Assembly: GCA_021828635.1 (NCBI GenBank)
Contig: JAJZEJ010000518.1
Location: 1 to 5,456 of the forward strand
DNA from: Chloroflexota bacterium
Lineage (GTDB): Bacteria > Chloroflexota > Ktedonobacteria > Ktedonobacterales > Ktedonobacteraceae
Direction of reading: 5' to 3'
DNA: 5,456 bases
The notes under the pieces were generated by a model. That model worked only from the letters and a program-made list of their open reading frames with translations. It made no database searches and was not told the origin of the DNA. A program made the translations under genes and the position numbers. Below, in pieces: positions 1 to 5,437 of the stretch. Every line of letters starts with the position of its first letter. Positions within the stretch are counted from its first letter, which is position 1.

Positions 1-301
1 GCCAGGCATGAATGTTCAAAAATGAGTAACACCAGCTAGCGGACGCATCAGCCTTCCCTATTTCGATGACCGTATCCACGAAGGTATCAAAATTAAGCTC
101 ATAGCCTCCCCAGCGTGCCGGAGTCAGGAGACGAATTAAACCAGCTTGGACAATCTCCTGAATCGTCTCTGGAAGTTGATGGCGAGCATACTCAGCAGCC
201 TGTGCGCGTTCTCGAATAGCTGAGGCAAGGACTTTTGCTTGTGCAAGGGCATCATCTCGCGTCATGCTATGCGAGGGTGTAACGTGTTCAATAATCGACA
301 T
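1..301 (-). CDS. Partial flavin-dependent monooxygenase / acyl-CoA dehydrogenase-fold protein, N-terminal 100 residues
   Basis: The reverse strand reads open from an ATG at 301-299 to the left edge, so only the first 100 residues are visible and the rest lies outside. The protein begins MSIIEHVTPSHSMTRDDALA, followed by an alpha-helical stretch (about residues 16-53). It then has the block GLIRLLTPARWGGYE (54-68) and, later, IGKADASASWCYSF (82-95). The GL.R...P.RWGGYE block followed by a D.S.SW.Y pattern is typical of the N-terminal domain of the acyl-CoA dehydrogenase fold. It resembles the group D flavin monooxygenases most (HsaA, C2-type 4-hydroxyphenylacetate hydroxylase), which hydroxylate aromatic or related substrates using reduced flavin from a partner reductase. 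The substrate cannot be told from this part, and a true acyl-CoA dehydrogenase is possible. The start is supported by a good Shine-Dalgarno at 313-309. The gene is transcribed away from the large NB-ARC gene. Confidence 0.8.
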   Translation of the reverse strand, partial: MSIIEHVTPSHSMTRDDALAQAKVLASAIRERAQAAEYARHQLPETIQEIVQAGLIRLLTPARWGGYELNFDTFVDTVIEIGKADASASWCYSFLNIHAW

Positions 302-308
302 AGTGATA

Positions 309-313
309 CTCCT
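309..313 (-). promoter_or_regulatory. Ribosome binding site of the flavoprotein gene
   Basis: Read on the minus strand this is AGGAG, with a 7-nt spacer to the ATG at 301. The near-ideal sequence and spacing fix the start of the partial flavoprotein gene, even though its end is not visible. I saw no convincing -35/-10 pair for this gene between 314 and 440 on the minus strand. Confidence 0.75.
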
Positions 314-424
314 ACATTACCATAAGGGCTGAGATTTCGAGGCTCTACACGTATTCAACACATCGTGCAACAGTTTTCCATTGCTACACGGTAATGGTGG
401 TAAGAAAGCAGAGAAAAGAGTGCA

Positions 425-453
425 TTGACAGTAATCAGTGCCTATGTTACCAT
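425..453 (+). promoter_or_regulatory. Candidate promoter for the NB-ARC-WD40 gene
   Basis: TTGACA at 425-430 is a perfect -35 hexamer. At the standard 17-bp spacing there is TACCAT at 448-453, which matches four of six -10 positions including the key first T, second A and last T. If used, transcription would start near 460 and leave a leader of about 285 nt carrying the inverted repeats and the tandem repeat. No better plus-strand promoter was found closer to 746. The -10 is weak, so the call is tentative; a promoter nearer the start codon that needs an activator is the main alternative. Confidence 0.4.
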
Positions 454-495
454 TCCAGTAAGATGGCTCTTCTATAGAGCGCCTATTTCAAGTCA

Positions 496-512
496 CTCTA
501 CGACTTGTAGAG
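496..512. repeat. Small inverted repeat, 6-bp stem
   Basis: CTCTAC (496-501) and GTAGAG (507-512) form a perfect 6-bp stem around GACTT. An outer 4-bp pairing, AGCG (478-481) with CGCT (514-517), could extend it with an internal loop. It lies within the presumed leader of the downstream gene and could be a small RNA hairpin or nothing. A 6-bp stem of this kind is not rare by chance. Confidence 0.35.
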
Positions 513-570
513 ACGCTGTAGGGCCATTGTTGTGTGAACACATGTTTGACCTTTCCTTGCGATGTTCTAG

Positions 571-596
571 AAGAAAGCTTATTTTTTCGCTTTCTT
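571..596. repeat. Inverted repeat, 8-bp stem with T-rich loop
   Basis: AAGAAAGC (571-578) is the exact reverse complement of GCTTTCTT (589-596), with a 10-nt loop made mostly of T. The sequence after the stem is TGTCTTGTTT, which is T-rich but interrupted, so a weak plus-strand intrinsic terminator or attenuator is conceivable. The stem is AT-rich. Its AGAAAG (572-577) can also pair with CTTTCT at 660-665 inside the next dyad, which allows alternative leader folds. Confidence 0.45.
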
Positions 597-619
597 TGTC
601 TTGTTTGAAGTGTAGCGAA

Positions 620-667
620 TGAGAGGGAGAAAATCACTACCACTCGTTTCTGATTTTCTCTTTCTCA
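620..667. repeat. Long inverted repeat (17-bp stem) in the leader of the NB-ARC-WD40 gene
   Basis: Positions 620-636 pair with 651-667 around a 14-nt loop. The inner ten pairs (GAGAAAATCA with TGATTTTCTC) are perfect, two G-U pairs follow, then five more perfect pairs. In RNA this gives 15 Watson-Crick pairs and two wobbles. It ends about 78 nt before the start codon. No T-run follows the stem on either strand, so it does not look like a classical terminator. A leader hairpin (attenuation, stability or translation control) or a protein-binding dyad fits better. The purine-rich left arm and pyrimidine-rich right arm raise the chance level somewhat, but 17 pairs remain notable. Confidence 0.65.
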
Positions 668-671
668 ATGC

Positions 672-691
672 TTCCGGTTGATTCCGGTTGA
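672..691. repeat. Perfect tandem 10-bp direct repeat, candidate regulator-binding site
   Basis: TTCCGGTTGA occurs twice back to back (672-681 and 682-691), so equivalent bases lie one helical turn apart on the same DNA face. It sits 5 bp after the long inverted repeat and 54 bp before the ATG of the NB-ARC-WD40 gene. Head-to-tail sites one turn apart suit cooperative binding of a regulator, and the downstream gene itself encodes a helix-turn-helix protein. That the protein binds its own leader here is inference. A recent slippage duplication is the plain alternative. Confidence 0.5.
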
Positions 692-731
692 GCGTATGAA
701 CTCACTCCTTTAGGGAAGAGGATTGCTGATT

Positions 732-736
732 GGGAG
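732..736 (+). promoter_or_regulatory. Ribosome binding site of the NB-ARC-WD40 gene
   Basis: GGGAG lies 9 nt before the ATG at 746, an acceptable Shine-Dalgarno placement. A second purine-rich stretch, AGGGAAGAGGA at 712-722, is too distant for this start. The choice of ATG 746 also fits the conserved-looking N-terminus, since the helix-turn-helix begins about 14 residues in. Confidence 0.55.
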
Positions 737-745
737 CGCAGAAAT

Positions 746-3700
746 ATGAGCTATCATCGTCGATACAAGCTCAAAGATTCCCGCTTTGGCTTGCTAGCAC
801 TCACGTTGCGTGAGAAGGCGAGGCTCGTCCAGGCCGAAGTGGCAAGGGTGCTAGGTGTCTCTGAGCGAACGATTGGGCATTGGGAGGGTGGCACAGCGTA
901 CCCTACCACTGCTAACTTAAAGGAACTCATCAAGCTTTACCTGCGTAATGGGGCTTTTGTTGTAGGGCATGAGCGAGAAGAAGCGAAGGCGTTCTGGGAA
1001 CAGGCCGTGGAGAGCGCGTCACGTCGCAAAGCTTTCTTTGATGAAGCATGGTTCGCCGATCTGCTTAGACAGCAGAATCCACAGCATCCACAGCATCCAC
1101 AGCATCTATCATCAAAAAAAGAGATGTATGCGGATGAAGCTATCGTTGCGCACGCGCCTTCATTGCTCCATCGGGTAGATTGGGGAGAGGCCAGTGATGT
1201 CGCTTTATTTTATGGACGTGAGCGGGAACTACTGAAACTGCATGATTGGGTACAAAGCGAGCAATGTCGCGTCGTACTCTTACTCGGTATGGGAGGAATT
1301 GGCAAAACCACACTCTCTATCCGTTTTGCGCAAGAGATGCTGCAACATGTCGGTTTCGTCCTCTGGCGTTCCCTGCGTAATGCTCCCCCTCTGCAAGAAT
1401 TACTAGCTGATTGCATCCAAACTCTTTCGGAGCAGTCTACATCTTCCTTTGAGAGTACAGAAAAAAATATTGGCGTCCTGATCGAACTGTTGCGCAAACG
1501 ACGCTGCTTGCTGATATTGGATAACATTGAAACGTTGCTGCAACCAGGAAGTCTTGCCGGTGACTACCGTAACGGGTACGAGGATTATGGCAAGCTTATT
1601 CTGCGTATCGCAGAGATGGCCCATCAAAGTTGCCTGCTCTTAACTAGCCGTGAGATGCTCGGAGAACTTGAACCGTTAGAGGGTCTACATGCACATGTGC
1701 GGAAGCTGAAACTTTCTGGCCTGGGACGAGTAGAGAGCCAGCAATTGCTCCGTGACAAAGAGCTTTTTGGTGAGCAGGCTGATTGGGAAGCTATTGTTCA
1801 GCATTACTCAGGCAACCCCTTAGCCCTCAAGATCGCCTCTGCGGCGGTGCGAGAACTCTTTGATGGAGATATTGCAGCTTTTTTGCAAGAAGGCTCTGTC
1901 ATTCTTCATACGCTCCAGCAGTTGCTCAACCATCAGTTTGAACGGCTCACACCTCTGGAACAAGATTTGCTCTACTGGCTCGCTATTGAGCGCGAGCCGG
2001 TCTCACTTGAAATATTAAGTGCAAACCTGAGCAGTGTTACACCCAGAAGAGAGCTTCTCACCGCTTTAATGGCGCTTTTGCGCCGTTGTCTCATCGAACG
2101 TGGAGAGCAAAAGGCCACCTTTACGCTCCAACCAGTTGTGATGGAGTATATCAGCGAGCGCCTGGTGCAGCAGATGAGCAAGGAGGTTTTGCAGAACAGG
2201 CCGCTGCTGTTCATCACGCATGCAATTATGAAGGCACAAAGCAATGACTATATCCGCGAGAGCCAGATACGTATGCTCGTCCAGCCCATGATAGAAAGAT
2301 TATTGGCACATTTCGTAGAGGCACAAAAGCTTGAGCAGCACTTATACTTTGTGATGGAGCAGCTAAGAGAGCAGCCACTGACAACCCACAGGTATGGTGG
2401 AGGCAATCTGGTTAATCTCTTGCGCTACCTCAAAGGCAATCTTCGCAGTGTAGATTGCTCGTTTCTTGCTATTCGGCAAGCCTACTTACAGGGTATAGAG
2501 GCACAGGATGCCAATTTTAGGGGGGCCGAGATCACCGAATCGTTGTTTACAGAACCTGTGGAAAGCATGGCCTCTATGGTTCTTAGCCCCGATGGAAAGT
2601 ATCTGGCTGTTGGTAGTTTCAGTGGACAGATTCGTCTCTGGCATGTCGCTGACAGTAGATCATTAGCGACTTTCAAGGGGCATCGTCGAATAGTGTGGAC
2701 ACTCGCTTTTAGTTCGGATAGTACTATGCTCGCCAGTGGAGGCTATGACGGTAGCGTGAAGCTATGGAGTCTTACAGGAGATGAGAGAACTCAAGAACTA
2801 TATGAACATTGTCTCGCAACGTTGCAGGGTCATGAAAAATGGGTAAGATCGCTGGCTTTCAGTCCCGATGGGACGCTTCTGGTGACGGCAGGAGATGATG
2901 AAACAGTACGTATCTGGGATGTACGTGCGGGAACCTGTCTCAACGTGTTACATGGGCATACTGCTGTAATCTGGTCGGTCGCCTTTAGCCCCGATGGCAC
3001 AATGTTGGCAAGTAGTGGCGACGACGAAACGGTACGTATCTGGGATGTACATGCCGGAACCTGTCTCAACGTGCTACACGGCCATAGTGGTATGATTATG
3101 GCGGTAGCCTTTCATCCAACAGGGAGCCTACTAGCCAGTGGTGCGGAGGATGGACTCATCAATCTCTGGGAAGTGAGTAGCGGTCAATGCTTGAAAACAT
3201 TGCGCCTGCTTACCAGTAAAGCTGCGTCAATCGCTTTTGATGCGGAAGGAAGCCTTCTGGCAAGTGGTAGCTATAATGGCACAATAGAGGTATGGCGCAT
3301 CATAGGAGAAGGAAGCCCTTCGCGTATCCGAACATTAGTTGGTCATCCCATTTGGGTGAGTCAAGTGGCCTTTGGCCCCCATGACCTCCTGGCAAGTATC
3401 TCTTATGGGGGACAAGTGAAACTCTGGGATGTGAAGGCGGGCAGAAGTCTGGCAACCTTACAAGGCTATAGCCGTGTTATCTGTGCAGTTAGTTTCAGTC
3501 CCGATGGCCGCTTGCTCGTGCAGGGAGACGATCAAGGTATGCTCAGAGTGTGGGATGTGGAGCATAGAACCTGCCTCCAAGTCTTTCAGGCCCATGCGGG
3601 TCGTATCTGGTCGGTGACATTTAGCCCTGACGGTAAAACCTTTGTCACGGGTGGAGACGACGAAACTCTCAAGTTGTGGGCAGTGAGAACAGAGATAGAA

Positions 3701-4498
3701 AAGCTGAGTGGGCAGTGTTTGCAGGTTTTTCGGGGCCATAAGACAATGGTCTGGTCAACGGCTATTAGCCCCGACGGAAATATGTTGGCCAGTGGTGGTT
3801 TTGAGCGCACGGTAAAACTTTGGCAGATACATACAGAACATCGCTTAAAAGTATTGCGAGGGCATGAGAACTTCGTCTGGTCGGTAGCATTTAGTGCTGA
3901 TGGGAAGCTACTGGCGAGTGGCAATAACGACGGAGAGATTCGGTTGTGGGATGTTGAGAGTGGAGATTGCCTCAAAGTATTACAGAATGGCAACCATCCG
4001 ATAGGGGCTTTGGCGTTTAGCCAGGATGGAAAAACATTGCTCAGTGGCAGCGATGACGAGATGGTGACGCGCTGGAGTCTGGCGCAAGGGGTAGAGATAG
4101 ATGAGCAAGAACAGAGCCGCAAGATTGTAGAAGGTCAGGGAGTTGCCAATTGGGCCAAAGCAATAGCTTTCAGCCCAGATGGCACAATGTTGGCTGCGGG
4201 AACCGACAATCATACAGTGAGGGTATGGTCTCTCCAGGAGAAAAGTGACGAGCAGCGTCTCAAAGTCTTTTCTCTAGGAGGTGGTCAGGTATGGTCAGTA
4301 GCCTTTAGTCCCGATAACCGCTTGCTTGCTAGTGGCGATGATGACGGCACGCTTGCTTTATGGAGTAGAGAGACGGGCGCATGTCTTCAAACATTACGCA
4401 GCGAGAGGCCATACGAAAGAATGCATATAGACGGCCTCAAAGGCATATCTCAAGCGCAAAAAACCTCAATAAAAGCACTAGGAGCTACAAACTTGTGA
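746..4498 (+). CDS. STAND/NLR-like regulator: XRE helix-turn-helix, NB-ARC ATPase, 14 WD40 repeats
   Basis: This is a 1250-residue, probably cytoplasmic protein with no signal peptide or membrane segment. Residues 14-70 form a Cro/C1-type helix-turn-helix; VSERTIGHWEGGT (38-50) covers the recognition helix. A helical stretch (75-108) and a variable (PQH)3 linker (112-120) follow. The NB-ARC module covers about 154-400, with entry motif FYGRERE (155-161), Walker A GMGGIGKTT (181-189), Walker B LLILDN (255-260), LLLTSRE (297-303) and GNPLALKI (356-363). The ATPase motifs look intact. A winged-helix segment follows (about 401-475; LQPVVMEY at 461-468 lies where NLR proteins carry the MHD-type motif), then a helical region (476-545) and a pentapeptide-like stretch (552-600). 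About 14 WD40 repeats (607-1207) could fold as two seven-bladed propellers. The tail RPYERMHIDGLKGISQAQKT (1221-1240) resembles tails of similar proteins. By analogy with Apaf-1-type STAND proteins, the propellers would sense a ligand, ATP would drive oligomerisation, and the helix-turn-helix would be the output. Whether it regulates genes or defends against phage is open. It appears monocistronic. Confidence 0.93.
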   Translation: MSYHRRYKLKDSRFGLLALTLREKARLVQAEVARVLGVSERTIGHWEGGTAYPTTANLKELIKLYLRNGAFVVGHEREEAKAFWEQAVESASRRKAFFDEAWFADLLRQQNPQHPQHPQHLSSKKEMYADEAIVAHAPSLLHRVDWGEASDVALFYGRERELLKLHDWVQSEQCRVVLLLGMGGIGKTTLSIRFAQEMLQHVGFVLWRSLRNAPPLQELLADCIQTLSEQSTSSFESTEKNIGVLIELLRKRRCLLILDNIETLLQPGSLAGDYRNGYEDYGKLILRIAEMAHQSCLLLTSREMLGELEPLEGLHAHVRKLKLSGLGRVESQQLLRDKELFGEQADWEAIVQHYSGNPLALKIASAAVRELFDGDIAAFLQEGSVILHTLQQLLNHQFERLTPLEQDLLYWLAIEREPVSLEILSANLSSVTPRRELLTALMALLRRCLIERGEQKATFTLQPVVMEYISERLVQQMSKEVLQNRPLLFITHAIMKAQSNDYIRESQIRMLVQPMIERLLAHFVEAQKLEQHLYFVMEQLREQPLTTHRYGGGNLVNLLRYLKGNLRSVDCSFLAIRQAYLQGIEAQDANFRGAEITESLFTEPVESMASMVLSPDGKYLAVGSFSGQIRLWHVADSRSLATFKGHRRIVWTLAFSSDSTMLASGGYDGSVKLWSLTGDERTQELYEHCLATLQGHEKWVRSLAFSPDGTLLVTAGDDETVRIWDVRAGTCLNVLHGHTAVIWSVAFSPDGTMLASSGDDETVRIWDVHAGTCLNVLHGHSGMIMAVAFHPTGSLLASGAEDGLINLWEVSSGQCLKTLRLLTSKAASIAFDAEGSLLASGSYNGTIEVWRIIGEGSPSRIRTLVGHPIWVSQVAFGPHDLLASISYGGQVKLWDVKAGRSLATLQGYSRVICAVSFSPDGRLLVQGDDQGMLRVWDVEHRTCLQVFQAHAGRIWSVTFSPDGKTFVTGGDDETLKLWAVRTEIEKLSGQCLQVFRGHKTMVWSTAISPDGNMLASGGFERTVKLWQIHTEHRLKVLRGHENFVWSVAFSADGKLLASGNNDGEIRLWDVESGDCLKVLQNGNHPIGALAFSQDGKTLLSGSDDEMVTRWSLAQGVEIDEQEQSRKIVEGQGVANWAKAIAFSPDGTMLAAGTDNHTVRVWSLQEKSDEQRLKVFSLGGGQVWSVAFSPDNRLLASGDDDGTLALWSRETGACLQTLRSERPYERMHIDGLKGISQAQKTSIKALGATNL
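1079..1105 (+). repeat. Triplicated 9-bp repeat encoding (Pro-Gln-His)3
   Basis: CCACAGCAT occurs three times in perfect tandem and encodes residues 112-120 of the big protein. It falls in the linker between the helix-turn-helix/helical N-terminus and the NB-ARC module, where length change would be tolerated. Perfect 9-mer identity suggests recent slippage, and copy number may vary between strains without breaking the frame. Confidence 0.8.
2564..4366 (+). repeat. WD40 repeat array, about 14 blades
   Basis: The coding sequence repeats with a period near 126 bp (42 codons), longer where loops are inserted. Blade by blade, the W-D or equivalent ends lie near residues 633, 675, 725, 767, 809, 851, 895, 937, 979, 1027, 1069, 1111, 1162 and 1206. 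The classical GH...SVAFSPDG...LASG..D.T..LWDV pattern is clear in blades 2-5, 9-11 and 14. Blades 1, 6, 12 and 13 lack the GH dipeptide, blade 8 has GY and blade 7 has a shortened strand. Fourteen equals two full seven-bladed propellers, the number in Apaf-1-like arrangements with paired propellers. Confidence 0.9.
2906..3085 (+). repeat. Near-identical duplicated WD40 segment
   Basis: The 54 bp at 2906-2959 recur at 3032-3085, exactly 126 bp later, with 49 of 54 bases the same. They encode residues 721-738 and 763-780, and with the flanking codons DDETVRIWDV(R/H)AGTCLNVLHGH is the same at 21 of 22 positions. Other blades are far more divergent in DNA, so this pair reflects a recent blade duplication or a gene-conversion event inside the first propeller. 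Confidence 0.85.
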
Positions 4499-4509
4499 AG
4501 TCCTCTTCT

Positions 4510-5295
4510 CTAGAGAGCGTCAAACCGTTGGGCAATGCGTTCACGTATATGCAAGAGCGCGGATGAGAGTTGTTGTTCATTGTCATAGAAGCGGATCGAG
4601 GGAACCGGAATTGTGATAGCGGCTAGACTTCCCATCGCGTCTCGTACCGCCGTACCGACGGCACAAATTCCTTTGGTGTGTTCTTCTCTGTCATAGGCAA
4701 TATGTTCGATACGAATGCGCTTGAGTTCCTCCAACAGGTATTCACGCGAGGTAATTGTCTGCGCTGTGAATACCTGTAGGACTTCCGGCACGAGATGTTC
4801 GACTTGTTCGACTGGCATTTCAGCAAGAAGTGCCTTGCCGTTTGCGGTGCAGTGCAGTGGAAACGTTGCTCCTACTGAGGAAGCAGCTTGAAGACGATGT
4901 GGAACCGCGACCTGATCGACGAAAAAGACCTTATCTTCGTCAAGCACAGCAAGATCAACGGTCTCGTTCACCTCTCTTGAGAGCGACTCTAAAAAAGGAT
5001 GAAGCTGGTAACGTAACTCACTGTTCACCCATGCAGCAAGAGGTGCAAGGCCCAGGCCAAGACGGATGTGACCATTTGGAGCCGAGGATGTCACGAATTG
5101 CTCGGCTTCGAGCGCACTCACGATACGATGGACGGTCGAGCGTGCTAATCCAACCTCCTTTGCAATCTGCGCGAGGCTCAAGCCCTGAGAATGGCCTTTG
5201 AGGGTACGCAAAATATCGGCAGCACGCGCAATGACTTGAACCCCCCTGTGGTCACGCTGTTCTCCTTCGGTTTCCGATAGCACCATTTGCTTCAT
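4510..5295 (-). CDS. IclR-family transcriptional regulator
   Basis: This complete 261-residue protein has the usual IclR length. An N-terminal winged helix-turn-helix covers about residues 19-80: VQVIARAADILRTL (19-32), the helix-turn-helix LAQIAKEVGLARSTVHRIVS (41-60) and a wing ending in NGHIRLG (74-80). The C-terminal effector-binding domain (about 85-261) carries the family signatures VGATFPLHCTANGKALLAEM (141-160) and YDREEHTKGICAVGTAV (201-217). IclR proteins act in the cytoplasm as dimers or tetramers and usually bind a small metabolite to control catabolic or transport genes; the ligand here is unknown. The start at 5295 has AGAGGA only 1-2 nt upstream, so Met4 (ATG at 5286), with a spacing near 10 nt, is at least as likely. 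Its own promoter is overlapped by a palindrome that recurs at the divergent promoter, so autorepression is likely. It converges on the NB-ARC gene with an 11-bp gap. Confidence 0.95.
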   Translation of the reverse strand: MKQMVLSETEGEQRDHRGVQVIARAADILRTLKGHSQGLSLAQIAKEVGLARSTVHRIVSALEAEQFVTSSAPNGHIRLGLGLAPLAAWVNSELRYQLHPFLESLSREVNETVDLAVLDEDKVFFVDQVAVPHRLQAASSVGATFPLHCTANGKALLAEMPVEQVEHLVPEVLQVFTAQTITSREYLLEELKRIRIEHIAYDREEHTKGICAVGTAVRDAMGSLAAITIPVPSIRFYDNEQQLSSALLHIRERIAQRFDAL

Positions 5296-5296
5296 T

Positions 5297-5302
5297 TCCT
5301 CT
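5297..5302 (-). promoter_or_regulatory. Ribosome binding site that decides the IclR start
   Basis: On the minus strand AGAGGA (5302-5297) is the only Shine-Dalgarno-like sequence near the start. It almost touches the ATG at 5295 but sits 10 nt before the in-frame ATG at 5286. This favours the shorter product beginning MVLSETEGEQ, three residues shorter than the longest frame. Confidence 0.45.
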
Positions 5303-5345
5303 ATCTATTAAGCTAAACATCTACCAAAAAGTTATCCCTCTTTTT

Positions 5346-5374
5346 ACTATACCACATTGTGATACAAATATCCA
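5346..5374 (-). promoter_or_regulatory. Promoter of the IclR-family gene
   Basis: On the minus strand TGGATA (5374-5369) and TATAGT (5351-5346) are separated by exactly 17 bp. The -10 matches five of six consensus positions and the -35 four of six. Transcription would start near 5339, giving a leader of about 45-50 nt. The palindromic site at 5348-5366 covers most of the -10 and the spacer, so a bound regulator would block polymerase. Confidence 0.6.
5348..5366. promoter_or_regulatory. Operator-like palindrome over the IclR promoter
   Basis: TATACCACATTGTGATACA is an imperfect palindrome: the two 9-base arms, centred on 5357, match at 7 of 9 positions. It equals the site at 5438-5456 in 13 of 19 positions, including TACCAC on the left and ATACA/GTACA-like ends on the right. 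Its place over the -10 of the iclR-type gene fits autorepression. Binding by this particular regulator is inferred from position and symmetry. Confidence 0.6.
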
Positions 5375-5386
5375 CGATATGAACAA
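5368..5386. promoter_or_regulatory. Possible third, degenerate operator copy
   Basis: Aligned on the shared core CCACGATA (5372-5379), this stretch agrees with the 5438-5456 site at 10 of 19 positions. Its centre lies 20 bp (about two helical turns) from that of the 5348-5366 site, a spacing that would suit side-by-side dimers. The outer arms are poorly conserved and not palindromic, so it is at best a weak or auxiliary site. Confidence 0.25.
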
Positions 5387-5403
5387 ATCAGGTGGATTTT
5401 CCC

Positions 5404-5433
5404 TTGACAACGGCGTTATTTCTATGTTATAGT
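5404..5433 (+). promoter_or_regulatory. Strong divergent promoter for a gene beyond the right edge
   Basis: TTGACA (5404-5409) is a perfect -35, and TATAGT (5428-5433) matches five of six -10 bases at an 18-bp spacing (TTATAG at 5427-5432 gives 17). Transcription would start near 5440 and run out of the window. No coding sequence for it is visible here. The 19-bp palindrome directly after the -10 would cover the start point. Confidence 0.7.
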
Positions 5434-5437
5434 TCAG

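Larger units (their letters stand above)
302..745. other. Intergenic region between the divergent flavoprotein and NB-ARC-WD40 genes
   Basis: These 444 bp lie between two divergent starts and contain no reading frame that looks like a real gene. The 65-codon frame at 425-622 starts at TTG inside a promoter-like TTGACA, has no ribosome binding site and gives a low-complexity, cysteine- and serine-rich peptide. What the region does hold is regulatory-looking: a TTGACA promoter candidate at 425, dyads at 496-512, 571-596 and 620-667, and a tandem 10-mer at 672-691. It is noticeably richer in AT and in purine/pyrimidine runs (about 540-670) than the flanking genes. Confidence 0.7.

Noticed and set aside
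317..453. TTACCAT at 317-323 and 447-453, and CTACACG at 345-351 and 384-390, as operator repeats
   Set aside because: They are short 7-mers at irregular spacings with no palindromic context, and they do not match the IclR-type motif at 5348 and 5438 beyond a few bases. Chance is enough.
571..607. Intrinsic terminator at the 8-bp stem
   Set aside because: The stem is AT-rich with a 10-nt loop and the following T-tract is interrupted (TGTCTTGTTT). No plus-strand gene ends upstream in the window, so there is nothing obvious to terminate.
425..622. 65-codon plus-strand reading frame
   Set aside because: It begins at a TTG inside a perfect -35-like TTGACA, has no ribosome binding site, crosses one inverted repeat and gives a Ser/Cys-rich peptide with no recognisable fold.
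2830..4213. Several minus-strand frames of 77-178 codons opposite the WD40 array
   Set aside because: They follow the 126-bp period of the WD40 repeats in antisense (recurring FPSGL.A.DQ pattern), which is a by-product of the repeated coding strand. None has a ribosome binding site or independent features.
2564..4366. CRISPR-like or satellite repeat array
   Set aside because: The 126-bp periodicity is fully explained by 42-residue WD40 repeats in one continuous reading frame.
4830..5201. 123-codon plus-strand frame inside the IclR gene
   Set aside because: It is entirely antisense to the well-supported IclR coding sequence and reads as an Arg/Gln/Leu-rich shadow with no domain.
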